Source: Salipiger pallidus
GTDB lineage: Bacteria; Pseudomonadota; Alphaproteobacteria; Rhodobacterales; Rhodobacteraceae
DNA: 64,000 bases
Assembly: GCF_014643635.1 (NCBI RefSeq)
Contig: NZ_BMJV01000004.1
Coordinates: forward strand, 124,001 to 188,000
Direction: 5' to 3'
Part shown: positions 10,623 to 19,620 of the stretch, in pieces
Position numbering within the stretch: position 1 is the first letter of the stretch
Layout: the number at the start of each line of letters is the position of its first letter
The notes under the pieces: generated by a model
Database searches by the model: none
What the model was told of the DNA's origin: nothing
The model's input: the letters and a program-made list of their open reading frames with translations, nothing else
Program-made: the position numbers and the translations under genes

Positions 10623-11339
10623 ATGGAGACCGTGATCTTAACCCGAAACGGTAGCGCGCTGATGCCCGATCCCACGACACCGCCCGATTTTCTCATGACC
10701 CCGGCCCGGGGCAATGCCATGGGCCTCACGCTGCTGCTGGGCCACGGGTCAGGGGCAGCGATGGACTCGGGCTTCATGGACGCCATGGCTAATTGCATCG
10801 CAGGGCAGGGGATCTCGGTCGCGCGGTTTGAATTTGCCTACATGGCCGCGCGGCGCAGTGGTGGGCCGAAGCGGCCACCGCCCAGGATCGACGGGCTGCT
10901 GGACGAATACCGTGCTGCCATCAGGGCGCTGCCTACGCAAGGCGGACTGCTGATCGGCGGCAAATCCATGGGTGGGCGCGTGGCAAGCATGATCCTGCAG
11001 GATCTGTATGCGGACGGCACCGTGCTGGGCGGGGTCTGCCTTGGCTATCCGTTCCATCCCAGTGGTGAGCCGGACAAGCTGCGCACGGATCACCTGAAGG
11101 ACCTGAGCGCGCCGCTGCTGATCTGCCAGGGAAGCCGCGATCCTCTCGGCACACGGGACGAGGTGACGGGCTATGGCCTTGCGCCGAAGGTCGCGCTGGA
11201 GTGGCTCGAGGACGGCGACCACGATCTGGCGCCGCGCGAGCGCGTTACCGGGCTCTCGCAGGCGGACCACTTGGCAGCGGCCGCCGCCGCGATCCGCGCC
11301 TGGGCAGAGGGACTCGCCGAGACGCGCAAAGCGCTGTAA
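10623..11339 (+). CDS. Tex30/KANL3-like alpha/beta hydrolase
   Basis: A 238-residue cytosolic alpha/beta hydrolase of the KANL3/Tex30 dienelactone-hydrolase-like type. Motifs: oxyanion-loop LLGHGSGAAMDS (about 38-49), nucleophile elbow GGKSMGGR (Ser), acid loop QGSRDPLG (Asp) and the catalytic His in EDGDHDLAP. Substrate is unknown. An internal ATG at 10662 (MPDPTTPPDF) would give a start closer to typical family N-termini; neither start has a strong ribosome binding site. It is followed after 9 bp by the rRNA methyltransferase gene, so the two are probably cotranscribed. Confidence 0.85.
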   Translation: METVILTRNGSALMPDPTTPPDFLMTPARGNAMGLTLLLGHGSGAAMDSGFMDAMANCIAGQGISVARFEFAYMAARRSGGPKRPPPRIDGLLDEYRAAIRALPTQGGLLIGGKSMGGRVASMILQDLYADGTVLGGVCLGYPFHPSGEPDKLRTDHLKDLSAPLLICQGSRDPLGTRDEVTGYGLAPKVALEWLEDGDHDLAPRERVTGLSQADHLAAAAAAIRAWAEGLAETRKAL

Positions 11340-11348
11340 CAGGGCGCC

Positions 11349-12455
11349 ATGAGCGACACATTTGAAATCTTCCTCGCCTGCGCGCCGGGCCTCGAGGCCG
11401 TCCTTGCACAGGAGGCCAAGGCGCTGGGCTTCGGCCCTTTGCGCATGGCGGCGGGCGGCATTGCCTTTGACGGCACATGGGGCGACGTGCAGTGCGCCAA
11501 CCTCAGGCTGCGAGGGGCCGCGCGGGTGCTGGCGCGCATCGGCGGCTTCCCGGCGGTGCATCTGGCCCAGCTCGACAAGCGCAGCCGCAAGTTCCCCTGG
11601 GCCGAGGTTCTGCGCCCCGATGTCCCCGTGAAGGTCGAGGCGACCACCGCGAGGTCGCGCATCTACCATGCAGGCGCCGCGAAGCAGCGGGTCGAGACCG
11701 CCATCACCGAGGAACTGGGCGCGCCCATTTCCGATGACGGCGTGCGCATCCTTGCCCGGCTCGAGGACAACCTCGTCACCTTCTCGGTGGACACCTCCGG
11801 CGAGCCGCTGCACCGGCGCGGCCACAAGCCGGCGGTGGGCAAGGCCCCCATGCGCGAAACCCTTGCCGCGCTGTTCCTGCGCGATTGCGGGTTCGATGGC
11901 ACGGAGCCGGTGATCGACCCCATGTGCGGGTCGGGCACCTTCGTGCTCGAGGCGGCCGAGATCGCCATGGGCCTCGCGCCCGGCCGGTCCCGCAGCTTCG
12001 ACCTCGAGCGGCTTGCGACGTTCGACGCCGAAGCATGGCAGGCGCTCAAGGCGCAGCCGGTGCAGCCGCCTGAGGGGCCGCCGCGCTTCCTTGGCTACGA
12101 CCGCGACGCGGGCGCTGCGCGCAATGCCGCCGCCAATGCGGAACGTGCGGGGGTCGCGGCGATCTCTGCTTTCGCCTGCCAGCCGATCAGCGCGTTGGAA
12201 CGGCCCGATGGCCCGCCCGGGCTTGTCATGGTGAACCCGCCCTGGGGCGCGCGGATCGGCAAGCCGGGGCCGCTGCATGCGCTGCACAAGTCCCTGGGGG
12301 ACGTGCTGAAAGAACGGTTCCGTGGCTGGCGCGTGGGCCTCGTGACCTCGGACGCCGGGCTGGCACGCAGCACCGGGCTGACGTTCAAGCCGCCCGGTCC
12401 GGTGGTGTCGCATGGCTCGCTCAAGATCCGGCTTTACCGTACCGATCTGCTCTGA
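11349..12455 (+). CDS. THUMP-domain RNA guanine-N2 methyltransferase, RlmL/Trm14-like
   Basis: A 368-residue class I SAM-dependent RNA methyltransferase. Residues about 1-155 contain an N-terminal ferredoxin-like plus THUMP RNA-binding region. The SAM motif is DPMCGSGTF (about 190-198) and the catalytic motif IV is NPPWG (about 295), typical of N2-guanine methylation. The family includes the N-terminal half of E. coli RlmL (23S rRNA m2G2445), so 23S rRNA is the likely substrate. It lacks the fused RlmK half found in E. coli. Confidence 0.9.
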   Translation: MSDTFEIFLACAPGLEAVLAQEAKALGFGPLRMAAGGIAFDGTWGDVQCANLRLRGAARVLARIGGFPAVHLAQLDKRSRKFPWAEVLRPDVPVKVEATTARSRIYHAGAAKQRVETAITEELGAPISDDGVRILARLEDNLVTFSVDTSGEPLHRRGHKPAVGKAPMRETLAALFLRDCGFDGTEPVIDPMCGSGTFVLEAAEIAMGLAPGRSRSFDLERLATFDAEAWQALKAQPVQPPEGPPRFLGYDRDAGAARNAAANAERAGVAAISAFACQPISALERPDGPPGLVMVNPPWGARIGKPGPLHALHKSLGDVLKERFRGWRVGLVTSDAGLARSTGLTFKPPGPVVSHGSLKIRLYRTDLL

Positions 12456-12506
12456 CCGGGGGCGATGCCCCTTAACGCGCGGCTGCGGCGTCCTATATCA
12501 AGGGGT

Positions 12507-13007
12507 ATGACACGCATCGCAGCCCTCCTTCTTTCCGCGACACTGGTCGCCGCACCAGCCTCTGCCCAAGAGGACGTAGACGGTGGCCTCATGAAACGCG
12601 GGGCCGAACTGTTCTTCCGCGGCCTCATGGACGAGCTTGACCCGGCCATGCGCGAACTCGAGGATCTGGCGCAGGACATGGAGCCGGCGCTGCGGTCCTT
12701 CCGCGAGGAAATGGGTCCTGCACTGCGCGACATGATGGGCGAGGTGCAGGACTGGTCCGCCTACGAGGCGCCCGAGATGCTGCCCAACGGCGACATCATC
12801 ATGCGCCGCAGGGATGATGTCGCCCGCGATGACGAGGGTGGGCCGGACCTGCCCGAGCCTTACACCGAGGCCCCTGAAACCGATAAGCCGCGCGTGCCCT
12901 TCTGGCGGCGGGATGACAGTGACGAAAACGGGGACGCAGACGAAAACAGCCCCCGCAGTTTTGAACCGCAGGGGCCGGAATACGAACGTCCCGAGATCGA
13001 GCTGTAG
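12507..13007 (+). CDS. Secreted acidic Rhodobacteraceae protein (no ATPase motifs)
   Basis: A 166-residue protein with a clear signal peptide (MTRIAALLLSATLVAAPASAQ), chosen start ATG 12507 because the longer frame from 12465 adds a non-signal-like N-terminus. The mature part is a helical segment (LMKRGAELFFRGLMDELDPAM, amphipathic, with repeated E/D and M) followed by SAYEAPEMLPNGDIIMRRR and a charged disordered tail. From memory, related proteins carry the label 'AAA+ ATPase' in some annotations; there is no Walker A or B here, so that label would be wrong. Function unknown, periplasmic or envelope location likely. Confidence 0.75.
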   Translation: MTRIAALLLSATLVAAPASAQEDVDGGLMKRGAELFFRGLMDELDPAMRELEDLAQDMEPALRSFREEMGPALRDMMGEVQDWSAYEAPEMLPNGDIIMRRRDDVARDDEGGPDLPEPYTEAPETDKPRVPFWRRDDSDENGDADENSPRSFEPQGPEYERPEIEL

Positions 13008-13014
13008 GCCGGTC

Positions 13015-14568
13015 TCAGTCCGACCGCTCTACCTTGGTCGATTTCGCCCCCAGCGCCCGCGCGAGCGAGTTGAACCGCGCTTCCGCGACCTCACCGAAGA
13101 GTGGCGCTGCCTCCGCTGACAGGTGCAGGGCCAGCGCTTGGGTATCGTCATCCCACTCCATCCGTGCTGTGGCCTTGGGGCTGGCATCGCTCATCCACAG
13201 CATGGAGCCAAAGCGCATGGCCTTGCCAAGCACTTCGGCGTGGCGCTGCTGCTCTTCGGACAGAAGGGAATAGAAATCCTCGAACCGGGTGCCGCCGCGC
13301 TTGTTGCGGTACCGGTGCAGAAGCGCGAGGCCGAGGAACACGCGTTCCGGGTGGTCGAGACCGCCAAGGTTGGCGCGTGTTGCGAGGTCAAAGCAAGTCT
13401 CGGCCCGGTAGTCGGGGTGTGCGCGCCAGCTTACGTCATGCAGCAGACAGGCGGCCTTCACGATGCGCAGACGCGTTTCGGGCGAATTGGCATAAAGCGG
13501 CAGCACGAAATTGTAGAGCGTCTTGCCAAAGCCGGGCAGGCGCGCGTCCTTCTTTTCCGAGAACCGGCAAGCCTCGATCAGCGGATCGCGGTCACGCAGC
13601 TTCTGGGGCATCTGTTCGTAAAGAAGACCTTCGCGAATGCCGTAGGACGAAATGGCAATCTCGGACGGCTCGAAGGCGGCGACCAATTCGGTCAGCACTT
13701 CGGCGGCATAGGGCACAAGGCTCATGCGGGCATTCGAGATCGAGCACTTCCCGCGCAGCTCCTCGAGGTCGGCTTTCTCGATGAAGCGCAGCGTCTCTGC
13801 TACGGCCTCCATGTCCATGCGGTATTCGTGCAGCACGTGCAGCGGGTAGCCGCGGCGTTCCATGTCGATCCGCGCGATGGCGCGCCACGAGCCACCGACA
13901 AGGAACATCCGTTCCCCGGTGACGTCGATCTTGTCCAGAAGGGCCGCGATATGCTTGCGGATGTGCTTTTCCCGGGCCTTGCGGCCCCCTTCGAGATCCT
14001 TGAACCGCAGCGGCCCGAGGGGCGACGTCACTCGGCGGCCCACGGCGCCGCCGGACAGTTGCGCCAACTCCATGGACGATCCGCCTATGTCGCAGATCAG
14101 CCCGTCAGCGCCGGGCCATCCCAGAAGCACGCCCTGCGCCGAGAGCCGGGCTTCTTCCTCGCCGTCGATGACCCAGACCTTGAGGCCGGTCTCCTGTTCG
14201 ATCTCCAGTCGGAAAGCGGGGCCGTCCTCGGCCTCGCGCATGGCGGCGGTGGCCACGACGGTCAGAGCCGGAATGCCCATGCCCTGCGCCAGCGCCTGAA
14301 AACGGGCGAGGGCCGACAGGGCGCGCTGCTTGCCTTCGGGGTTCAGAAAGCCCGTTTCCGGCATCCCGGCCCCCAGGCCACACATGATTTTTTCGTTGTA
14401 GAAATAGGCGGGGCTGCGCGCCGCGCCGTCAAAGACCACAAGCCGGACCGAATTCGATCCGATATCCACGACGCCCACGCGCGACAGGCGTCGCGCTTGC
14501 GGATCATCGAAGAGAGGCCGTCCGAAAGGGCCCCAGTCTCCTTGGGCGGAATCGGGTTGTCCGTCCAT
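13015..14568 (-). CDS. ppx: Exopolyphosphatase, Ppx/GppA family
   Basis: A 517-residue ASKHA-fold phosphatase that releases phosphate from polyphosphate or pppGpp. Visible: phosphate-1 motif GVVDIGSNSVRLVVFDG (about 32-48), TVVATAAMREAEDG, phosphate-2 motif LICDIGGSSMELAQL, and a C-terminal HD-like helical region (LLHDVSWRAHPDYR). ATG 14568 is chosen for its GGGGA ribosome binding site; an ATG at 14607 is also in frame. The related ppk lies 2 kb upstream on the same strand, with a flagellin gene in between. Ppx versus GppA specificity cannot be read from the sequence; the ppk neighbour favours Ppx. Confidence 0.92.
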   Translation of the reverse strand: MDGQPDSAQGDWGPFGRPLFDDPQARRLSRVGVVDIGSNSVRLVVFDGAARSPAYFYNEKIMCGLGAGMPETGFLNPEGKQRALSALARFQALAQGMGIPALTVVATAAMREAEDGPAFRLEIEQETGLKVWVIDGEEEARLSAQGVLLGWPGADGLICDIGGSSMELAQLSGGAVGRRVTSPLGPLRFKDLEGGRKAREKHIRKHIAALLDKIDVTGERMFLVGGSWRAIARIDMERRGYPLHVLHEYRMDMEAVAETLRFIEKADLEELRGKCSISNARMSLVPYAAEVLTELVAAFEPSEIAISSYGIREGLLYEQMPQKLRDRDPLIEACRFSEKKDARLPGFGKTLYNFVLPLYANSPETRLRIVKAACLLHDVSWRAHPDYRAETCFDLATRANLGGLDHPERVFLGLALLHRYRNKRGGTRFEDFYSLLSEEQQRHAEVLGKAMRFGSMLWMSDASPKATARMEWDDDTQALALHLSAEAAPLFGEVAEARFNSLARALGAKSTKVERSD

Positions 14569-14680
14569 ATCGCATCCCCGGCTGATTGGTGCCTGTTCCT
14601 TTAGCACGCGCTGTCCAAAAGATTAAAGGCATTCCGGGCCGGAACGCTTGCAGGGGACGAAGCGTTCCAGCCCGATTCCG

Positions 14681-15979
14681 TCAGCGGAAGAGGCCAAGCA
14701 GCGTCTGCGGTGCCGAATTGGCGATGGACAGCGCCTGTATTGAAAGCTGCTGTTGCACCTGAAGCGCCTGCAAACGGGCCGAGGCTTCCTCCATGTCCGC
14801 ATCCACCAGCGTGCCGATTCCCGACTGCATTGCACTGGTCAGCTTGCTGTTGAAGGCGGTCTGGGTATCGAGCCGCTTTTCGTCCGAACCGAACGAGGCC
14901 GCGGCGTTGACCGACGTCTGCAACAGCCCCTCGATCTGGTCGAGCGCGGTCGTTGCGCCGCTTCCGGTGCTCACATCGATATCTGCCAGCGACGCAAGCC
15001 CGCCACCGATGGTGTTGCCCGCGTCCGAGCTGAGGCTGGCCAGCGTGACGGCGATGGTATCACTGCCAGTGGTCACGGACGATGCGATGCTCATGTTGTT
15101 GCCTGAGACGGTCATCGACAGCGTGGATGTGGCGATGCCGTTGTCGGCGGCATACCTGTCATAGGCTGCCTTCAGGCCAGTCATCACGTCGTTCATGGTG
15201 TCGCCGTCGCGGGCGACATAGCTGATCTCGGATGAGGCCATCTCCGCTTGCGTCTGCGCGGCGAGGGCAGAGGTGCGCATATCCGCCTGACTGAACGATG
15301 AATCATCGCCATCGGTGCCGAATATTTGCAGGTTGAAGCCCATGCCAGCGCTCACCGTGATGCCTGCGCCTGATACGGTGCCGGTTTGGGTCGCGTTCAG
15401 CGTCGTCGTGGCAGCGGAGGCGTCGTAGGTGCCGCCAGTAGCCGAGATCGTGCTTTGTGCGGTGCCGAGGTCATGCTTTGCGACCGCGATATCGACCCCG
15501 CGCACCCCCGAAGCGTCGCGTTGCAGGAAGCCCAGCACGTTGACCGCGCCGGATCCGGAGGCGCTGTCTTGGTTCTTGAGCAGGTTGAGCCCGTTGAACT
15601 GGGCGCTGTCGACCACCGCCCCGATCTGCTCACGCAAGGCATCCACGTCGGTCTGGATCTTGGCGCGGTCGACGTTTTCGCCCTGGGCCGAGACGATCTT
15701 GCCTTTCATCTCGGTCAGTAGGTCGGTGATCGTTTCCGCACCCTGCCGGGCAACGGAGAGCGTCGCGCTGCCAAGGGCGAGGCTGTCGGACACCTTCTTG
15801 TAGCCTTCGACATCCGCCTGCATGGTTTTGGCGATGGCCCAGACGGCGGCGTTGTCATCGGCGCCGGACACACGTTTTCCGGTGGCGATTTCCTTCTGGA
15901 CGTCGGCGATGCTGGAATTGACGCCCTGCAGCGTCATCAGTGCGATGGACGCACTGTCGTTTGTGAGAATACTGGACAT
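14681..15979 (-). CDS. Flagellin
   Basis: A 432-residue flagellin. The N-terminal D0/D1 helices are conserved (SSILTNDSASIALMTLQGVN, then IATGKRVSGADDNAAVWAIA and DALREQIGAVVDSAQFNGLNLL), as is the C-terminal D1/D0 helix (ARLQALQVQQQLSIQALSIAN, then APQTLLGLFR). The middle is variable, Ser/Thr/Gly-rich with repeated ATTTLNATQTG-like stretches. It is exported by the flagellar type III system. No other flagellar gene is in the window, so this is an orphan flagellin locus between ppx and ppk on the same strand, with its own long 5' region. Confidence 0.95.
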   Translation of the reverse strand: MSSILTNDSASIALMTLQGVNSSIADVQKEIATGKRVSGADDNAAVWAIAKTMQADVEGYKKVSDSLALGSATLSVARQGAETITDLLTEMKGKIVSAQGENVDRAKIQTDVDALREQIGAVVDSAQFNGLNLLKNQDSASGSGAVNVLGFLQRDASGVRGVDIAVAKHDLGTAQSTISATGGTYDASAATTTLNATQTGTVSGAGITVSAGMGFNLQIFGTDGDDSSFSQADMRTSALAAQTQAEMASSEISYVARDGDTMNDVMTGLKAAYDRYAADNGIATSTLSMTVSGNNMSIASSVTTGSDTIAVTLASLSSDAGNTIGGGLASLADIDVSTGSGATTALDQIEGLLQTSVNAAASFGSDEKRLDTQTAFNSKLTSAMQSGIGTLVDADMEEASARLQALQVQQQLSIQALSIANSAPQTLLGLFR

Positions 15980-16123
15980 GGGTTGGCCTTTTCGGGGATG
16001 GCTGCGCGGTTCGCGCGGGGTGGCCCCAATTCAGGGCAACATGTACGGCTCATTTGGCCGCAAACGGGTCTGGCCGCGTTCCGTGCAGACCGCCCGTGCC
16101 ACTTGCCCCCAAGTGCAGCTTTT

Positions 16124-16132
16124 CTTATCGCC
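16124..16132 (-). promoter_or_regulatory. Possible sigma-28-type -10 element of the flagellin gene
   Basis: The minus strand reads GGCGATAAG, close to the FliA -10 consensus GCCGATAA, 145 bp upstream of the flagellin ATG. A CTTAAG at 16151-16156 lies upstream, but the spacing to the -10 is about 3 bp longer than the usual TAAA-N15, so the assignment is tentative. Confidence 0.35.
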
Positions 16133-16414
16133 GCTGGTCCTTGCGCGGGTCTTAAGAATATCGGTCGGAGAGGAGGCCATTTCTGGGCGATATCGTGACC
16201 ACTGACCGCTTTGGGCCGTTGCGACGCGGCCGGATGAGCGCATGGCATTAGCCGCGTATGTCATTGTCCACATGCGAAAACAGGCTCGCCGCAGGGACCA
16301 GGCAACCCTGCGGCTTTCAGTGCACGCATGATGACCGCGCGACGCGGCTGCGGGCTGGAGCTCGCGGCAGGTGCCGAAGCTGGCGCGCAGGCACATGGCT
16401 TTGCCGGAAGACCG

Positions 16415-16441
16415 CCCCCCCCCAAAGATCGCGGGGGGGGG
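16415..16441. repeat. Homopolymer inverted repeat C9-loop-G9
   Basis: Nine C (16415-16423) and nine G (16433-16441) flank AAAGATCGC, giving a perfect 9-bp all-GC hairpin on either strand. It is 129 bp downstream of ppk and might end that transcript. Homopolymer tracts of this length are also prone to slippage, and length errors in sequencing are possible. Confidence 0.7.
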
Positions 16442-16569
16442 CAGAAGCGCCAGACGTGCCGCCAGATCAGGTCCGTTGGGACCGCGCCACCGCATCACCT
16501 CATGCGGGGCAGGACGGGTTGGGCCGCCTTGGGGTCTCGGTCAGGCCCGGCGAGCCGGTCTGCGCGAGG

Positions 16570-18741
16570 TCAATCCTCGTGAGTGAGGCGGGGCACATCC
16601 TTTGCACCGGCAGAACCTCGGCCTGACAGCGACGGGTTCTCCATGAAGAAGCGGTGGCACGAGAATGGCGTCTCGCCCTCGGGCAGCGGGTGTCGAACGA
16701 AACGCCCCGAGGCTTCCATCACCCAGCTTTGCGCGGTGTCGGCGAAATTCGCCGCCATCACCTGGCTGACGATCTGCGCCTTGACCGTGGGGTTGTGAAT
16801 TTCGACCCCGGTTTCCACACGCCGGTTGAGGTTGCGGCCCATCCAGTCGGCGGAGGAGATGAACACCCGCGACTTGGGGTGGGGCAGGCCGTGGCCGTTG
16901 CCAAAGCATGCGATGCGCGAATGTTCGAGGAAGCGCCCGACGATGGACTTCACGCGAATGGTCTCGGACAGGCCCTTGATTCCGGGGCGCAGGCCGCAGA
17001 TGCCGCGGATGGCGCAATCCACCTCAACCCCGGCCTGGCTGGCGGCATAGAGCGCGTCTATCATGTCAGGCTCAATCAGCGAGTTCATCTTGAGCCAGAT
17101 CTTCGCGGGCTTGCCGGCGCGGGCGTGCTCGGCCTCAGCGGCGATCAGCTCGAGCATCTTGGGCTTGAGCGAATGCGGCGAGATGACGAGGTTTTCCAGC
17201 CCCTCGGGGGTGGCATAGCCTGACAGGTAGTTGAAGATCTTGGCCGCGTCGCGCCCCAGCGCGGCGTCGCAGGTGAAGAACGACAGGTCGGTGTAGATCT
17301 TGGCGGTGATCGGGTGGTAGTTGCCGGTGCCCCAATGGGTGTAGGTCACCAGCTTGTCACCTTCGCGGCGCACCACCTGGCTGATCTTGGCGTGGGTCTT
17401 CCAGTCGAGGAAGCCGTAGACCACATGCGCGCCGGACCTCTCCAGGCGACGGGACTGGCGAATGTTGGCGGCCTCGTCGAAGCGGGCCTTGAGCTCGACC
17501 AGAGCAGTGACGGACTTGCCGTCCTCGGCCGCCTCGCACAGCGCCTCGACGATGGGCGAATTCTTGGATGTCCGGTAGAGCGTCTGCTTGATCGCCACCA
17601 CGTTGGGGTCTAGCGCCGCCTGTGCCAGGAAGCGGACCACCATGTCGAAGGTCTCGTAGGGGTGATGTAGCAGCATGTCCTTCTGGGCGATGGCGGCGAA
17701 CATGTCGCCGTCATGGTCCTGCACCCGTTCCGGCACGCGGGGGGTAAAGATCGGCCACAGCAGGTCGGGGCGGCTGTCGAGCACCAGTTCCTTGAGATCG
17801 GCAATGCCCAGCATGCCGTCCAGTTCGATCACCTCGTCGTTGCGCACGTGCAGTTCGCGCTGGACGATGTCGCGCAGCCCCTGAGGCGCGCCCTTGGAGA
17901 CGGTCAGGCGCACCACCTCGCCGCGGCGGCGGCGCTTCAGGGCGACCTCGAATTCGCGCACGAGATCCTCGGCCTCTTCCTCGACCTCGAGATCGCTGTC
18001 GCGCAGCACCCGGAAGCCGAAGTGATCGCGCACGCGGTAGCCGGGGAACAGGCTCTGGATGTGCAGCAGCAGAACATCCTCGAGAAGGATGAAGCGCTGG
18101 CGGCCCTCGATCCGCGGAAGCGCCATGAAGCGGTCCACCTGCTGGGGGATCGGCAGCAGCGCGTTGCGCGAGCGGCGATCGCGCTTGCGCTCCAGCGTGA
18201 TGGCAAGGCAGTAGCCCATGTTCGGGATGAACGGGAACGGGTGGGCCGGGTCGATGGCCAGCGGCGACAGCACCGGGAACACCTGAGCAAGGAAAGCGGT
18301 TTCCAGCGCCTCGAGATCGGCCTCGTCGAGCTCGTCACGGGTGACGATGTCGATGCCCGCCTCGGCCATCTCTTCCTCGAGCTCGGCCAGCACCTTCTGC
18401 TGGTGCGCCATCAGGCCGCGCGCATCCTCGTCGATCAGCACCAGCTGGTCGATGGGGGACAGGCCGTCGGCGGCGGGGGTGGTGTTGCCCGCGTGGGCCA
18501 GCTCGCGCAGGCCGGCGACGCGCACGGTGTAGAACTCGTCGAGGTTCGCCGCCGAGATCGACAGGAACCTGAGCCGTTCCAGCAGCGGCACGCGGGGGTT
18601 CTCGGCCTCTTCGAGCACACGCCAGTTGAAGCCCAGCCAGCTGAGTTCGCGGTTGAAGAAGCGGCCCGGACCGCCAAGGTCCAGATCGCCGGGATCGGTC
18701 GGCGCCGGGAAGGGCGCGGAGAGAAAATCTGCAATGCTCAT
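16570..18741 (-). CDS. ppk: Polyphosphate kinase 1
   Basis: Ppk1 polymerises the gamma-phosphate of ATP into polyphosphate. The 723-residue frame from ATG 18741 contains the N domain ([19 protein letters not shown], about 26-45), [16 protein letters not shown], and the catalytic histidine motifs: [14 protein letters not shown] (phospho-His site) and [16 protein letters not shown] (second His), with [14 protein letters not shown] between. Length matches Ppk1. ATG 18741 has a poor ribosome binding site; ATG 18762 is an alternative. The gene follows hda by about 175 bp in the same direction and may share its transcript. Confidence 0.96.
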   Translation of the reverse strand: MSIADFLSAPFPAPTDPGDLDLGGPGRFFNRELSWLGFNWRVLEEAENPRVPLLERLRFLSISAANLDEFYTVRVAGLRELAHAGNTTPAADGLSPIDQLVLIDEDARGLMAHQQKVLAELEEEMAEAGIDIVTRDELDEADLEALETAFLAQVFPVLSPLAIDPAHPFPFIPNMGYCLAITLERKRDRRSRNALLPIPQQVDRFMALPRIEGRQRFILLEDVLLLHIQSLFPGYRVRDHFGFRVLRDSDLEVEEEAEDLVREFEVALKRRRRGEVVRLTVSKGAPQGLRDIVQRELHVRNDEVIELDGMLGIADLKELVLDSRPDLLWPIFTPRVPERVQDHDGDMFAAIAQKDMLLHHPYETFDMVVRFLAQAALDPNVVAIKQTLYRTSKNSPIVEALCEAAEDGKSVTALVELKARFDEAANIRQSRRLERSGAHVVYGFLDWKTHAKISQVVRREGDKLVTYTHWGTGNYHPITAKIYTDLSFFTCDAALGRDAAKIFNYLSGYATPEGLENLVISPHSLKPKMLELIAAEAEHARAGKPAKIWLKMNSLIEPDMIDALYAASQAGVEVDCAIRGICGLRPGIKGLSETIRVKSIVGRFLEHSRIACFGNGHGLPHPKSRVFISSADWMGRNLNRRVETGVEIHNPTVKAQIVSQVMAANFADTAQSWVMEASGRFVRHPLPEGETPFSCHRFFMENPSLSGRGSAGAKDVPRLTHED

Positions 18742-18915
18742 GGAGGGCTTATGCGCTGGCATCTGCAACAACTTCGTGACGGTGGAAACGGGCGCCCCCG
18801 GAGGCGGCGCGGGATGAAATGATGCGCTTCCGGGCGCTTTGCACGCGACGCCGCCTGGGCGCATCCGAACGCCAAGCGTCCCCGGCAGACACTGCGCGCC
18901 AGGGGCGCGACCGTC

Positions 18916-19620
18916 TCATAATGGCAGTGTCGGGGGCGTCTGTTCAAGACGTGACAGCACATCGCGCGCCAGAGCCCGCGTGATGCCCCGGGGACGGCCC
19001 ATGGCCCGGGCGTCCAGCGCATCCACGATGCGGATCGCCATGGAGAAGCTGCGCGGCATGTGGCGCACCAGATACGAGATCACCTCGGGGGCGGGAACGC
19101 ATTGCCGGTCGGTCAGCAGCTTGAGCAGCACCGCCGTCAGCAGCCGGTCGTCCGGTTCGGGCAGGGTCGCGGTCTGGGTGCCTTCCATGCGGCTGCGCAG
19201 GTCGGGGACCAACAGCTTCCATTCCCGCGGCGGCGCCGAGGCAGTGATCAGCAGCGGCTGGCCCTCGGCAAGCGCGAGGTTGTGGAGGTGGAACAGCGCC
19301 TCCTCGTCGGTACGGCTGCCCGCAATGGCATCGGCGTTTTCCACGCAGACCGGACCATGCGACAGGTCGGGGATGTGAATGCGGCGCAGGGCGCTTGCCG
19401 GTACGATCTCGGCCTGGGTCTCGGCGGCCCAGACGCGGGCGAGGTGGGTCTTACCACCCCCACGCGGCCCCACGAGGATCATCTTGCCGTTGGGCCAGGT
19501 CTGCCACTGGTCGATCAGCTTCACCGCCAGCGCGTTGGACGAGCTGACGTAGTAATCCTCGCGCCCCACTGCGGGGCGCACCGGCAAGGGGAGGTTGAGT
19601 TGCTCGGGTCCCTTGCTCAT
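18916..19620 (-). CDS. hda: DnaA-related replication regulator, Hda-type
   Basis: A 234-residue AAA+ protein homologous to the DnaA ATPase domain. Residues 7-12 read QLNLPL, the clamp-binding motif by which Hda/HdaA attaches to the DNA-loaded beta clamp and stimulates DnaA-ATP hydrolysis (RIDA). Walker A is GPRGGGKTH (51-59), Walker B region GPVCVENAD. The C-terminus (SMAIRIVDALDARAM) corresponds to the AAA+ lid; there is no DnaA DNA-binding domain. ATG overlaps the stop of the upstream permease (ATGA), so the two are translationally coupled. Confidence 0.92.
   Translation of the reverse strand: MSKGPEQLNLPLPVRPAVGREDYYVSSSNALAVKLIDQWQTWPNGKMILVGPRGGGKTHLARVWAAETQAEIVPASALRRIHIPDLSHGPVCVENADAIAGSRTDEEALFHLHNLALAEGQPLLITASAPPREWKLLVPDLRSRMEGTQTATLPEPDDRLLTAVLLKLLTDRQCVPAPEVISYLVRHMPRSFSMAIRIVDALDARAMGRPRGITRALARDVLSRLEQTPPTLPL

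Larger units (their letters stand above)
15980..16569. other. Flagellin 5' region and ppk 3' region
   Basis: 590 bp without a gene between the ppk stop and the flagellin start. It holds the possible sigma-28 element (16124-16132) and the C9/G9 inverted repeat (16415-16441). I see no remnant of a mobile element that would explain how the flagellin gene came to lie here. Confidence 0.4.

Noticed and set aside
12507-13007. AAA+ ATPase label for the secreted acidic protein
   Set aside because: There is no Walker A or B motif, the protein is only 166 residues and it carries a signal peptide.
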